Shown: one piece after another, positions 1 to 13,200 of the stretch
Layout: each line of letters opens with the position of its first letter
Numbering within the stretch: position 1 is the stretch's first letter
Origin: Sinohyriopsis cumingii
Lineage: Eukaryota > Mollusca > Bivalvia > Unionida > Unionidae
Direction of reading: 5' to 3'
NCBI GenBank assembly: GCA_028554795.2
Contig: JAPYKE020000268.1
Span: 620,001 to 684,000 of the forward strand
Length of the DNA: 64,000 bases
Position numbers and translations under genes: made by a program
The notes under the pieces: generated by a model
Told to the model about the DNA's origin: nothing
What the model saw: only the letters and a program-made list of their open reading frames with translations
The model's database searches: none

Positions 1-286
1 TATTTTGTTCGCATATGCTGACCTGTGTTTTGCACATATACGTGTGCGTTGGTGTCGTTGACATAACAGAAGTAAATGATAAAAGGTGCAGTAAAATATA
101 CCATAAAGTTTCTTTTCTGTATGATGCCTAGTTAAGTTTTAGGTAAAGGTAATAAATACCGAGAATGTTATATATTTATCAGTATTTAACGATCCTTTTG
201 TGAAATTACTATAATTTAACCCAGTGCATATGATGTGCTATGTTTATTTCCTGAACCAACTCTGTGTTTCTTGTTTTTATTTTCAG
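1..286 (+). other. Intron upstream of first visible protease exon
   Basis: This is AT-rich sequence without coding character that ends in a pyrimidine-rich tract and a CAG acceptor at 284-286. An open frame runs through it from an ATG at 235 and would give a hydrophobic, signal-peptide-like start. That stretch coincides with the polypyrimidine tract of the acceptor, so I read it as intron. The earlier exons of the protease gene are outside the window. Confidence 0.6.
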
Positions 287-1351
287 GTCTAACTACGGAG
301 GAATTGAGACAAAAGATATTCGTAATCCTATTTCAGGCTCACACAAGCGACCTTGAAGATTTTCTGAAGACATGCCAGACCAGTTATGACATTCTTGAGG
401 CTTCCATTTCTTATGTCTTAAAAGTTGGAGATATGCAAGCAAAAGCAAGCATACTTAAGATTGCCGTACGTGAACTCCAAGCAAAGGTTGGTAAAAAGCA
501 TTATTATGTGTGGGAAGGCATGGACTACAGAGATGGAAAGCAAGGTGAATTTTCATTAGTCTGCTTTTACACTCGTGATTTGCACGATCAACCTAAGGTA
601 TTTCTTGGTCTGCCAGTGTTGTACAAAGAATGGAATACCACTGAAAAAGATCCGCTTGAAAACTGTTTAAGCGAAGACTATCGCCATACGAATTTCTTGC
701 AAAAAGAGAAAGACATCAAACGTGTATTAGTAGATCATCAGATTGACGTCCTCTTCAGCAACCATTCCAATTTAGAAGCAGTCAGTGCTAGTTCGGTCAT
801 ATCTTCAAAAACTAGAGGTGCTGTCAAAACTCCGTCAATAGTTTTGTATTGTAGATTCAAAGGCGTGATTCCAGTTGGAGAGGATAAGTTTCCAACAGAA
901 CTAAGAGTAAGTGACATAGTGTTGCCGACGGATGTCCGTGAGGGATTTTTCACTTTCGGTATGATGAATCAGCCCCCACTAAGACCCACTGACTATCAGC
1001 CGACACTAAAGATGGGCTGTAGTATTGGGAGAGAAGGTGTACAGCTTTCAGGAACTCTTGGTCCATTTGTGAGGGACGATGAAGGAAATGTTGGGTTCTT
1101 AACATGTGCTCACCTTCTTGGAATAGACATACAACGTACCATAAACCAAAACGTTGTGCAGCCTGCAGATATGGATGCTGTACATGTGCCACGTGATAAC
1201 AGCAGAGTTTGTGGTACAATACGGAATGTTATTTTCGATGATCAGAGGCCGATTGGACTAGACGCAGCTCTTGTAATGGTAGACACATCGATAAGAGACA
1301 TAGATCCAGTTAATTTTATATGGAATGATGCGAATCAGCTGAATTTGGCAG
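287..1351 (+). CDS. Trypsin-fold serine protease, penultimate coding exon
   Basis: This exon is a 355-codon block in one open frame, joined in phase to 1746-2194. Its C-terminal third begins a chymotrypsin-like fold: the catalytic His sits in FLTCAHLLG (codon 1111-1113) and the catalytic Asp in GLDAALVMVD (codon 1261-1263), about 50 residues apart as in the family. The preceding roughly 230 residues are unlike a normal propeptide. They have a helical start rich in Leu/Lys/Glu, then a mixed segment with YYVWEGMDYRDGK and SIVLYCRFKGVIPVGEDKF, which I do not recognise. No secretion signal, Cys-rich disulfide pattern or IVGG activation site is visible, so an intracellular role is likely but not shown. 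The acceptor is at 284-286 (CAG) and the donor is GT at 1352; both flanking introns are phase 1. The protein is partial at its N-terminus. Confidence 0.8.
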
Positions 1352-1745
1352 GTACAACTTTATTCTGAAGTTCTTTGCAAAAACAATATACTTTGGTATA
1401 CATGGATTACATTCATGATTCAGAGTCACAGTTGCAGATTTATTTATAAACATTGAGATGAATCCATTCACGCTCGAGTTAAGGATACGTGTGATATAAA
1501 TTAAAGTAAATTTTCCAAATAAGTGTTCAAAATAGATGAGTTCGTAAATGCAATGAATTAATCTTTCTGTACTGTTATGTCTGTCATAGAGTCTTTGAAA
1601 AGCAAATGTCTGAGTATTCGCAGATTTTGGTAGATAGTTTTGCCCACAGAAGCACTACGTTTTCTGTTGAAACAGGCAATATCATAACTCATTATCATAA
1701 ATCACACTTATTGTATTACTACACTTTACTCTATTGCTTGCTCAG

Positions 1746-2194
1746 GTTTTGATCTTGACCGACCTCCATCCTTTCTTGGTGGATCTGTACAGACAGAGAT
1801 AACATTCGGCGCCGATGAGAGCAGAAGAGTCATTAAATGTGGACGATCTACTGGTCTAAAAAGAGGTTCACTCGCTCTGGATGGCGCTAGTGTCAGAATA
1901 CACGATAGTGCTCTCAGATTTCATGAGGAATTTCCGTGGATGGGTAATGAAAACTTCGTCATGAGAGGCCAATATATTGTAGAATGCAGTGGAACACCTT
2001 TCTTCGATTTGGGTGACTCGGGTGCAGGCGTTTACCTTGTCGAACGTGGAGGAATGACACTGTCGCTTTTTGGATTAGCTATTGGATTGTTGAATGAATC
2101 TTACTGTGTTGTTACGCCAATTAGATCTGTCCTAGAAGCATTTGGCTTGAGACCTGACAATGTATTGTCGGCCGAACAGATGGAAGCAATGTAG
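1746..2194 (+). CDS. Trypsin-fold serine protease, terminal coding exon
   Basis: This exon starts after the acceptor TTGCTCAG (ends 1745) and continues the frame of the previous exon exactly: the split Gly codon is G plus GT. It contains the catalytic Ser in FDLGDSGAGVY (Ser codon 2018-2020), which is the GDSG signature of family S1/PA-clan proteases and completes the triad. A preceding CGRSTGLKRGSL block fits the beta-barrel that leads to the oxyanion region. The stop is TAG at 2192-2194. The open frame from the internal ATG at 1940 alone would miss about 64 residues, so the start is the splice site and not that Met. All three catalytic residues are intact and there are no frame breaks, so the enzyme is probably active. 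Confidence 0.82.
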
Positions 2195-2389
2195 AACGAT
2201 TGTATACAACCTAAACTATCTAAGTATGCTACTGACCTTTTAAGAAGCACATGTTTACTTAGTAGATAAAGCTGTTTATGATACAAGGACTTAGCTATAG
2301 CAAATATTTGTGAAACTCTTTATAAAGTTGACATATATTTTTGACCCTTATTTGTGACCTTTCTAAAAGCCACCCATGGTATTACGTAC

Positions 2390-2395
2390 AATAAA
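2390..2395 (+). terminator. Polyadenylation signal AATAAA of protease gene
   Basis: A canonical AATAAA hexamer lies 196 bases after the protease stop codon and is a good candidate 3' end. Other near-matches occur in this AT-rich stretch, so the exact cleavage site is uncertain. Confidence 0.45.
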
Positions 2396-5156
2396 AGATA
2401 AATATTTAGGCTTAGAGCAGATAATTCACAAGGTTGTAATGCTGAACAAAACTGATTAAAACTGTTAAATGTAAAACAGAAGTAGTCATACTAATTTTGC
2501 AACGAACCTGTCACAATATACATAGTGTTACAGGGAATACAAGTAAATACTATATACAGGTAATAAGGATGGCACATATTAAAATATTTAATTCAAAAAT
2601 GGTATTTTAATTATGATTTGTACCAAATCTATACAAAAATAGTATAATAATGTTGTTTTCACATCTATTAATAAACATACTAAACGTTAAAACCTTTTTA
2701 TTAAGACCACAATAAACAAATAACATATTGTAACTACTGTACATTTGTAAACCTCATAACTACATTAAAACTCAGTGGTAAAATCTCTTATATTCACTCC
2801 ATCAAATCATATTTTCAAACAATTAGCGATATTTATATGGTTTGTTCCTGATGACCTCCAAATTGAATTCGTCTACTGTTAAATAAGGTCCTAATTTTGT
2901 CGTGCTCATTGGAATCATCGAAACAATTAGGTTGTATCCAAAGAAACTTACTAATAAACTCCCCTGCTTTATAAGAGAGACACCCTTTCAAATAATGATA
3001 ATTTTACAAGTATTTAAAAACAATAAAAATTACCGATCTACCAACATGTGTTGATAAGAGTTAGAGATATCCTGTATTGAAGTAATTATATAGCAAAATG
3101 TTGTATATTTTCTATTTTTAAAAAAAAATCCTGCTACATATTTTCAATACAGAATTTTAAAAATATTCATACATTTGTAGTCCAGTTAGAATTTCAAAAT
3201 TTTTCCTCTCTATTTCTGAATTCTGTAAACGCTGTCGTGTACTTTCAATTCATTCGCCAATTGTCACTAAAACATTTATTTATTCATTTTTCTGTGGATT
3301 TATCGCAACCAGTTTGCCATCATTGTTTGTCCAATTGGAACATCTCCATAATTGTTCAATGCGATATGGGAATGTTCGCATGACTGGACGTTACATGACC
3401 GTACGCGAATTATAATCAATTACTTCCTTTATAACAGCCAGAATGAGGGGCATATTGAATGGATTCGTGATCACCTTTAACATTACGAAACTACTAATGC
3501 ATGGTATCACAACATCTTAACATCAGCATATTTTATCCAAATCGGCCTTGATATCATTATGAAACTGTTATATGAGTCCCTGGATTGTACAGTATGCACT
3601 TTGCAGAGCAGCAGAACTGTTCTTCTACTCCGACATGTTTACGTCACTGTCATTTAACTATGCTACTTCATATGTAAATGTTTGCAGGTGACAGACGTGC
3701 AGCCGTAGTTCACTTTATCGAGCGTTATTTGTTTCTATCGATCGGCGTTAGATTTATTGACTGGTTCAAAGACTCGAAAAGGCTATAACAAACTATATTT
3801 TAACTTTTCAAATACCCCTCATTCAATTTAACCAGACCGAATTTTGATTGCAGGTATAAAGCATCCTACAAATGAGCAAGGGAATACGTTATAACATGTT
3901 TTTGTAGAGCCCATACAAGTGGCACGAAAGACATAACAATCATTATTCTGGCATGCTTCAACAGTTTGTGTCGGTTTGGTTGAAAGGTTTTACATACATT
4001 TCATAAAACTCTCACAGATTCTCGTGACACTTGACTCTACTCGTTTTGCAGTTTAGGCAGATAATTCTGATAACAAATTGCTCTTTGTTCGATTCTTCGA
4101 CATTAGGGCTAAAGTCACAGTTAGACTCAATACACTCGGTAAAGACTACTTTCATTTGTTGATATATTTTAATCGCTCATTGGATTTCTTCCATATCTAG
4201 GATGAATTATTATTAAGTGAAGGTAACCCATTCTGCAATATGTTCTAATAACCTTAAGACCTTGGGGTCTATATCACACATTTTGCAGCAAAACTTTCTT
4301 CGTTTGCTCCACCCGCTGGTCGTATCATTCTGATTTAAAAAATAATATTCAATAGTCAGTGAAAAATCATTTATGAAGCAATGAAGCAGATGATGCTATA
4401 TTTTGTTTTCTACGTGTGGTTCTGCACCTAACGTAATTAATTTAAGAGTGTTGTAGTTAGTATAAAAGAATGTGCATATAGTGACGATGAAAATGACTTG
4501 GGTCATGTTTTCTATTTGTAGTCTATTTTTGTCTATTCTAAATGGAAAAGGGTGAATACAGTGATTTTGGTTTCTTTTTTAAACATCTATTCTGACTGCT
4601 TGTTTTCTTTTTTTAGCTTGCAAAACTTACAGACGTTTTAACGGTCTGTTATATTGATTTAATAACACATTGTAACCTTGTATGCATGCGTTCGTTTGAT
4701 CATTGTATATCATTTATTTGCAAACACTATCTGAATATTTACTAATATTTTTAGAATTTTGTTTCTTCATGTTTTACGCTTAGAAAATCCAGATAATAGT
4801 GTACACTGTTTTATTTATTTAACAGAAGTCATCTAACATATAGTTTTCTTGTAATTTTTAATAAACCTAACTTCTAATTGTTGAAGCAAAGTGATTAATA
4901 GTTATTTCAGTGCCCATAAGGGAGCTATGTGCTTCTATCTTATGAAAGCTTTGTGACTGTGCGCAATGCTTTCGCTTGCGGTATGGTCGGTTTCATGCAT
5001 TGCCGGAGTTCGTTCATGTTGCTGTGCGTTTTACTCAGCTTAGAAGAAGAAATCTGTCAAGTTCGCGCATACATTTTATACAGCTTTCTTAGTTTCATCA
5101 CACGGAATATTATACTAAAGTTTATAATAACATCTCTTTCCATCCTTTCCTCCCTC

Positions 5157-5160
<4 letters not shown>
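2396..5160. other. No gene seen; AT-rich intergenic
   Basis: There is no open frame with protein character and no clear repeat. The only longer frame (from 4929) runs into the CT microsatellite and owes its length to it. Confidence 0.6.

Positions 5161-5192
<32 letters not shown>
5161..5192. repeat. (TC)16 microsatellite
   Basis: An uninterrupted TC dinucleotide run is preceded by a C/T-rich lead-in from about 5138. Confidence 0.97.
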
Positions 5193-5195
<3 letters not shown>

Positions 5196-5899
5196 AGCTA
5201 GCTCGCTATTTATTTCGGCTTATTTAACACATGATACATGAGTATACTTGTGTCAAAATTTCAAATGATTTGCGATGATTTGATTGCTTGTATACTGTGA
5301 AGGAGAGCATTTTTCTGTGTATGTCTTCATTCATAAAGTAACATAGGTAAATATCACCTCTTTTCTTTTTTGGTCACACTTTTTGGCCACATACTGCACT
5401 AAAGATCCATCATATTTACATTAAATGACCGTACCATAAACGTACTTTTTTGTTAATGGCTGATCATTTCTTCTGGATTGATGTCACATACAACATCAAA
5501 CTGAGTTCTGGTTAAAGATGTTAAATTCAGTCGGTAATTTTGAACTCTCCTACAATTAATTTTTGTTTTTAATTAGGTAGGAGCTAATTTGACAGAGAAA
5601 TGGATTATTAATCAACACACACAGTTCTAAAATAGGTTAAAAGTTTTACATTTTGACGATTTCGTGATTACGGGTCTTATGTAACATTCTTGTCGTTTAG
5701 AGAAGTGCTGGTTTTTACCCTAGGTCTGTTCCAGGCCCCCTAAAAATGACATCACGTTTGGTTACTTATTCCTTATTTTCCATTCGGTATTTCCGATTCC
5801 TACCAATTTATATACATTAAGGACTAAACACATCCGGAAAGGATACAATGCAGGTCATAAGAGGATTCAATTTTACATATAAATATTGGTACTATCATA

Positions 5900-7760
5900 C
5901 CCTCTTTGAACAATTTTGACATGTAGCCTTGTTTAAGATTTTATCTCTACGAATCCAGTTGACATGCAAATTAATTCTTCACGAAGTTATCTTTGAGAGA
6001 GGAATCAGCGAAGTATGTGGCAATATATGGATACCGGATGTGCAATCCAGGTACAATGTGTGTCAGTTCGACCAACATTTTACACCAAAATAATCCGTAC
6101 TTCAACCCTTAAAGAAGGTTTTGATTTCGATAGGTCTTTACTATTTTATGCATGTGGATATGTTTGACCCTATAAGAATTGTTAAGGTAGTTCATTCAGA
6201 TAAATCCGATATACAGTTGGATCCTTATGGACACCGGCAGCATTAAACTGGTAAGGTGTTAGCAGATTATATCGAGATTCTGCGTTTCGTGAATCCCTAT
6301 TAAGAGAATTGTGATTTAAACAAATGCTTGACAGTATTAAATTGTATGCATGTGTGTGGGCTCTCGCACACCCTCCTAAACTAATTTTGACATATACCCC
6401 TACTTAGACTATTTTTATTTTCTTGCCTCTTTGAAAGTTTCGGGTAATCTATCTACTCCAAAATCGTAACAATGTCAAAGAATCTTCGTCGATACAATTG
6501 CCGGAAGTATAGAGCTAAATATATGGTAGGTATAACAATACCCATGAGAATATTATCTCTTAAGTAGAATTAGGCAGCATGAAAGCGGTAGATTGTGGAC
6601 CAATTGTATAAACTTTTTGGAATGCGTGGATATCTACTTAGATAACTTTGATATCAAACCCCATTTGGAAGTTGCTAGTTAGGCAACATAAAGAAATGAT
6701 TAGAGAAAATTCGTGTAGCCAACGTCAAAAAAATTGGGGCTTACATTCATGGTCAGTATAACACGGACCGTGAGGGGATTGACTATGGCGTATACATATG
6801 TGACCCAACATCCCTTCTTAAAGAAATTTTAGAAATCCCTTCTTTCAGGTTTCATCTCCAGGAATATGTTCGACCCCCATAATAAGTATTACAAAGACTT
6901 CGTCCAACGGAAGAAGCAAAATAATACACATCATATAGGTGCCGGCTCCCTATAGCAGGAACAATGTGGATCAATTCTAATGACAGTTTGTACAAGCTGA
7001 ACCCTACTTAGAGGATATTGATTTCGACGCCTCTTTGCACGTTTCTGACTATGGATCTGTTCCAACGGTAGAAAAAGTGAACAGAAATTTCAAATTCCTC
7101 TAGTCGATTTAAAGAAGTAGTCACCTATATATAAGGGATGGTTGGTCATAATAAACGGCCATGAGTTGATTGAATCTTAGAACCGACAAATGCTCCAAAA
7201 TAGCCCTCCTTACATGATTTTTAACATGGTCTCTTCTACGAAATGCGTTATGAAGGGATATTTTCGACCACCGGAAGATATATTGACATAGTACGTTGAT
7301 TCTAATAACAAATTGCACAAAAAATGAAATCTTACATACATCACGTTTTGACAGTTTATGCTTACGTATCTGTTCCAAACGTGATTAAAATTTACGAAAT
7401 ATTCGTCAAGTCGATTGTTGGAAATAGGATGCTAAATACATGGAGCCATACAAATCAGTAAATGGAGTATATCTTATGGACTCTAAACTCCGCACCTCAA
7501 ATAATTTGACATGCACCCAAATAGGAGGGTAATTTTCTGTACTAAGTTAAATTTGCAAATTGTGGATTGAATCTATCAATATTCTTCACTATGTATAACT
7601 CTAATTAGGGAATTTTTAATTTCGCCTCTGTGTGGCAGTTACGACTGGGAGTGGTTCATACAGCTGCAAAGGTTTAGAGAGAATTAGTCGTGCCGATTTC
7701 GAGATGGATGCATAACAGTGGCCTTGAGAGTATTTCAATTTACGTCGATATAAGGGCTCT
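5900..7760. repeat. Ancient diverged tandem array (units about 190-300 bp)
   Basis: Recurring landmarks show several degraded copies of one unit. A phrase resembling CCCTACTTAGA, then a TTTTGATTTCG-like block and CGCCTCTTTG, returns near 5935, 6115, 6403, 6630, 6812, 7003 and 7600. A second landmark with TCGTCGAT or TAGTCGAT followed by an AATACATGG-like phrase recurs near 6490, 7100 and 7410. A third (GGATATGTTCGACC-like) recurs near 6160, 6865 and 7255. Spacing is irregular and identity is low, so the array is old. I do not recognise the family; it could be a decayed satellite or nested copies of one transposon. Confidence 0.55.
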
Positions 7761-9763
7761 AAGAGAAATAAAAGAGTCAGTAATGCTAAAGGCTGTACAA
7801 AAACATTACTCGTTAAAGAACATGAAGCCCTCGAAGTGAGTAAATTTAAAACTCTTCCTTTACACTTCTTAGTAATATATCGTCTCCAATAGTCTTATGT
7901 TACGTGTTTAGGCTCAAAAAACAATAACACAAGAAAGTGTAAAAACAACAAGTTTTGTAAAATAAATAAAATAATTTATTTCTCTGGAAATATTCTGTAA
8001 AAATGAACATATATGAACTTGCGATTTCCAGAATCAAATCCAAAAATAATCCAAGAATAATCCACGAATAACATTTTTGAAATCCTAATATTGAAATGTT
8101 CTAATGATTCCAAGTTCGAGTCCCGAAGAGGTTTATAGCAACTGAACCGCCCAACAGCTACATTTGGAACAGATCACTAGTTTGCAAGTGCCAAAAAAGT
8201 ATGATTACAAACTTTCTCTAAGTAGAGGTAAACACATTGCAAAACTTGGATATAATTGATCCACAATGTGCTAGATTACAACTGTGGATATCCCTCCAAA
8301 TTCTCTGATTTCTCTCGACGAGCGATATACGAAAATACCTTAAGGAAATGGGCATGTAATCAAAGCTTTATTATAGTTGAAACAATAGGATTATCCATGT
8401 AGCTCGACTAATTGTTTTGTCACACCATATTAGAAGGGTCTAGATGGACCAACAGCTATGAATGCCCTGAAGAGTGTTCAAATTACAGTCGGGAATACGC
8501 AACTCATTCTTTAGTTAATCAGTACTAAGAAATAATGAATAAGTAATCAACTCGATGTCTCGACAAAGACTGGTACAAACCCGGAGCCTTCCAGATTTAT
8601 TTAAGGCTTTTTTCCAGGTCACTTGTCTTTGATAAAATCGTCTGTTCCTCGTCTTACAGCTGTCAATTTTGGAGCATTGTCGCAAAATTACTTAATATGC
8701 TTTACCTCAGGTTGCTGTACAGTTTGGAAGAATGCCAATTTATATGTTACAAAAGAAAGTGCTTTTATCATGTTAAAGCGTGTGTATATTCATGTGTATG
8801 TGTTATGTGATTAGTATATCTAGTTACATCTTTTGCATTTAGTTTTAACCTATCTGCCAGGTAGCCATATTTTACACATCAAGAACATGGGATAAGTAAA
8901 AGGTCTGAGATGAATTTTGTTCGATCGTCGGTAAGTCCTGATTTATCTCTCCAAGTTTATTTAAAACATGTTTACGTTGATTCTGACACTAGTATTACCA
9001 CTGTCTTAGATTAACAACCATTGTGGAATAAATGTGAAAATTTTCATTCATAGGCCCTTCGTTCCCATTTTAACTGAGGTGAGAATGTTCTTGTCGACAT
9101 CGATATTGTGATGTTGATCCGATTGGGTTTTAAAATAAAATGATAAACATAACTAGGTTAAATTCAAATAGCAAACTAATGAACTTGTATGAGGAATTAA
9201 ATATTCGCACATCAGAGTGCAAGGTAAGGGGTAACCATTTTAATAATTAGCGTTGCCTTCGTTTTCTTAGCTGCCAGTACAACAATGTTTTATCTACAAA
9301 ATAATATGGGGATATTCACTCAAAAACTATGTCGTTGCCTTGAGTAATATTCATATGAAAATAACATTTTGACGTGGGATGGATCAATTAATTTGTTTTT
9401 CGATCGATATTATGATCCTTAATATCTGTTTTTTAATATATCAGTCACTTTATCTATCTATCCATCTATAAGTCTCTCTGCTGATTTTCTGACTGTTCCT
9501 TTTTGGGGGTTATCTAATATTAATCCATTGTTTCCATGTGCTATAACATATTGGTAGTGTCATTTATAATGCATAATAATCGCTCACTGTTGATATGTTT
9601 GATACAGTATTCTATTGTTCTATTGTACAAGATTCAAGTTTTCATATTTATAAAATAATGTGCAGTGTATCACACACAAATGAGATTAGACCAAGGGTGT
9701 TTGTATTTGAAACTTGTATAAAAAAATCTTGTTTTATGAAATCAGGACTGTTATTCACAAGAA

Positions 9764-9766
<3 letters not shown>
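7761..9766. other. No gene seen
   Basis: AT-rich sequence with no coding region that I can support. Short phrases resembling the preceding array, such as the paired phrases near 8190-8260, may be further decayed copies. Confidence 0.5.

Positions 9767-9830
<64 letters not shown>
9767..9830. repeat. (AT)32 microsatellite
   Basis: A perfect AT dinucleotide run of 64 bases that gives an artificial Ile/Tyr open frame. Confidence 0.98.
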
Positions 9831-9836
<6 letters not shown>

Positions 9837-10163
9837 TACTAAAATAAGGGTGTGCTTTTAATTAGATGTTCACTGGTGTGAAATAGTGGTTTATATAATT
9901 GTCTACCTACACTTTACACAACCAAGCAAAATAACTTAATCTCTTGACTGATAGTACCGCATAAACACATGAATCATGAATGCCAAATAGGAATTCATAA
10001 GTTGCTCAGTTCTCTTTATGCAAACATATTTTCTCCTACTCACCACGCAATGAACCCACAAAACCCACAAAATATACCCATGCTATGGGAAATAATTTAA
10101 TTCTTATGAGAAGCCGCAGACAGACTTATCCAAATGGGAAATAACCCCAAACTTGTAAACAGG

Positions 10164-10202
<39 letters not shown>
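10164..10202. repeat. (ATT)13 microsatellite
   Basis: A near-perfect ATT trinucleotide run. Confidence 0.97.
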
Positions 10203-13200
10203 TCTGCAGTCTTAATATCTTCAATTAGAACTTATGCCCGTGTAGCTGTATAATATCTTGAGATCGTTATAATTTACAGCCGTGAACAAAGATACAGATA
10301 ACATTGACGCAGGCATTTATCAGCAGTCACAACCAATATAGATATGCATAACAACACATGTTCACAGTGATACATGTTTTCTAAATGAAATGCGCTTTTG
10401 CTGGGAAAAAATGATCAAAGGTGATTAGACACACAGGATCGTTTAGGTTTATATTTACGGATAAAGATTTAGTGGAAACAAAATACTCAGAACATAAGCA
10501 TATGTAGTGGAAGGTTTAAACAGAAGCCTAAAGACAAGGTTATGGAAGCGTTTTACTAAAATTAAACATAAAAATATCTACCAGATGTAATTGATGATTA
10601 CAATCACACCTATCACAGATAAATAGACACCACTTTTGTTGAAGCAAGGAAGGCAAAATACAAAAGAATCGACCAGTATGTTTAAGTCATTTACAATGCA
10701 TACATTTGAAATACATATTTATACAAGCGGTGAAACAGTCAGGAATACACAATAAAAAAACAATTATTGAAACTGGTTACCTTTCTAAATGGACAGCAGT
10801 AATATTTAAAATCAGCTAATGTACTTTAGGCGATCAAGATGTATAACCGTAATAGGTAAGTGCTAGTGAAATCAATCGGAAGTGGTGATTCTTTAAACAA
10901 TTGGGATGCAGCTATAATTAGTGTACCATTACATGAATGTCACTTTTATCAGAGACAAGCGAAGTAAAGTGCATACATATCAGTAATAAGGACATAATAT
11001 AAATCCTACTATCTCCAGAATCCAGACAACCCAAGAACGAAAATTCGTGTCTTTTTCTCTCTATAACAAATAGACAAAGGTCGAAAACTCTTGTAGTCTA
11101 CAGGTGGCGCTCTTTTACGTTTAGCAGAACATCGTATAACTGAATGCTCGCATTGCGGGGAGAATGGGATGGTAGTAAAGTAATGTGATGTCGTATGTAT
11201 TCTCGGAGAAAAAAATTCACTATCAGAAAGTTGTCTCTTTTGAATTCGTTCCCTTATCACATTAACGTTAGGGGAATAGGCAATAAGTGTAGGGAATCTT
11301 AAGCATCCAACTTATAACCAAAGTAAACACTGAGTGGAGAATATTTTCTCCCAATATGGATGTTAACACGATCGTCTGTTTGTGATCAGCACATCCTGTG
11401 GTGGAGTGGTGTACGCTTGAAAAGAAGCAATAATGAGCTCTTCTTACCACATAAAATGCCTGGGCGAATCCAGTGGAATCTGCACAGAGAACAATGTAGC
11501 CGTGTAGAGTAATGCAGTCAGAAAACGCAGATGCTAAGTCCGCCTAAGTTTAAATCAAATTTACATAATTGTGGTAAAATTTCAAGACATAATGTATACC
11601 GGATGTAGAATAATTCTTCATACATCTGAAAATAACAAAATTCTCACTGGATGGAATGAAAATAGCACAACTATCCACTTGGTTTCGGGAGGTGAAGTGA
11701 AAGATTTCTTGCCAGTTCACCAGCGAGGGCTAATATAGTGGCAGCAGCTATAAGCTGGTCTTTGAGATTTGGAACAGAGTATAAAGCAATGAAAACCACA
11801 TAGGAGTTGGTACAGTCATGAGGATGTGTACACTACTTTCAAACTTCATTCAATAATTATATTGCCGCGTATCACACATAATCAATCAACAATATTTACA
11901 TTGATAACTTTTACCACAATGAACTAAAGTCGCAGAATGAATGGCAAAAGATGGCTGTCATATTTCATACTGGCATTTGATTAACAACAATTTTCCTAAC
12001 CATTATACCAATTAATATATTGCTTATATCGCGATGAGGACACTGCTTTCTGAAAGACAACATCTTCCATATACAGATTTATTCATATCGAATAACAACG
12101 TTGATACAGTTGATCATATTTGGCTGCAAAACTTTGAAACTTCGACTACATGATAACTGGAGATATGCACATGGAAAATAAATAGTTATTAATGATAGTG
12201 TTTACTGAAAATGGAGATCGGCATCAATGGTAAAGAAGAGAAATACATATTAACAAAGAAATTAGGTAATGGGAATTTCGGAATCGCAAAATAGAATCAA
12301 GTATACAAATTTTACAATGGAAGTTTTACTACGAGTAAATCTGCAGGCTTTGCAAGCTTTTTACTGCAGCTTGACAGATGGGACAATGAGGTTAGTAAAG
12401 GGATCATATAATTATCATCATCCGCGTATTAAGCGCATTGGTCAATAGCATGACAGATATTACGTAGTCCGTTCCGATATCATTAAATGCTGATGCAACT
12501 ACTACTACTAGGTGAGCAAGTTACAAGACATTTGAGAACATCATGGAAAACTTCTAACAGCGCATAACCGATTCAAAAATGAACTGGACTAGGGTGCTGG
12601 TGGTAACGGCGACGTTTTGATGTTTAATGACACGATTGTACGAAAAAAGATAATATAGCTGAATACAACAACAAATTTTCAAAAGAATTGTTAGTCTTTT
12701 AATTTTGGGTTAACCCTACAATTCAAATAGAAATTATCATATTGGCCATGGCAAAGGCAAATAAAAAATTCAAAACAGCACAATACAAAATTAAAAAGGA
12801 GAAAAATGAAGACAAATTGAATTACATTTATGTAGAGGGAATATAAATGATGACAATGCAAAATATGTCATAGATTGTACCGTTCCATACTGTCTTTGCT
12901 CATGTGATTTCCACTAAATCAGTTACACATTCATTGGTAGACTTCGGGATAACTTCAGGTTTATTGCTTCAAAAACACGCTTTTTTCTGACACAATGACA
13001 CATGTCTATTTAAAGATATCAAAAAGGTAAATAGATCAACAAGGAAAATAAACCCAACAATTTCTCAAAGCGATGAAAAAATTCAATATATCGAAACACT
13101 AATTAGTATTTAAATAGTACCGGATCTCTAAAGGAGAATGATCATTTCCTGCCGTGCTGTTGATCCTTTTATTTCATTAACTACACTAGTTAACATGGTC

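Noticed and set aside
235..286. ATG and hydrophobic, signal-peptide-like start of the protease frame
   Set aside because: It coincides with the polypyrimidine tract and CAG acceptor; the phase 1 junction fits an intron better.
4929..5201. 90-codon frame
   Set aside because: It ends in the CT microsatellite and has no domain; its length is due to the repeat.
9595..9861. 88-codon frame with an Ile/Tyr run
   Set aside because: Product of the AT microsatellite.
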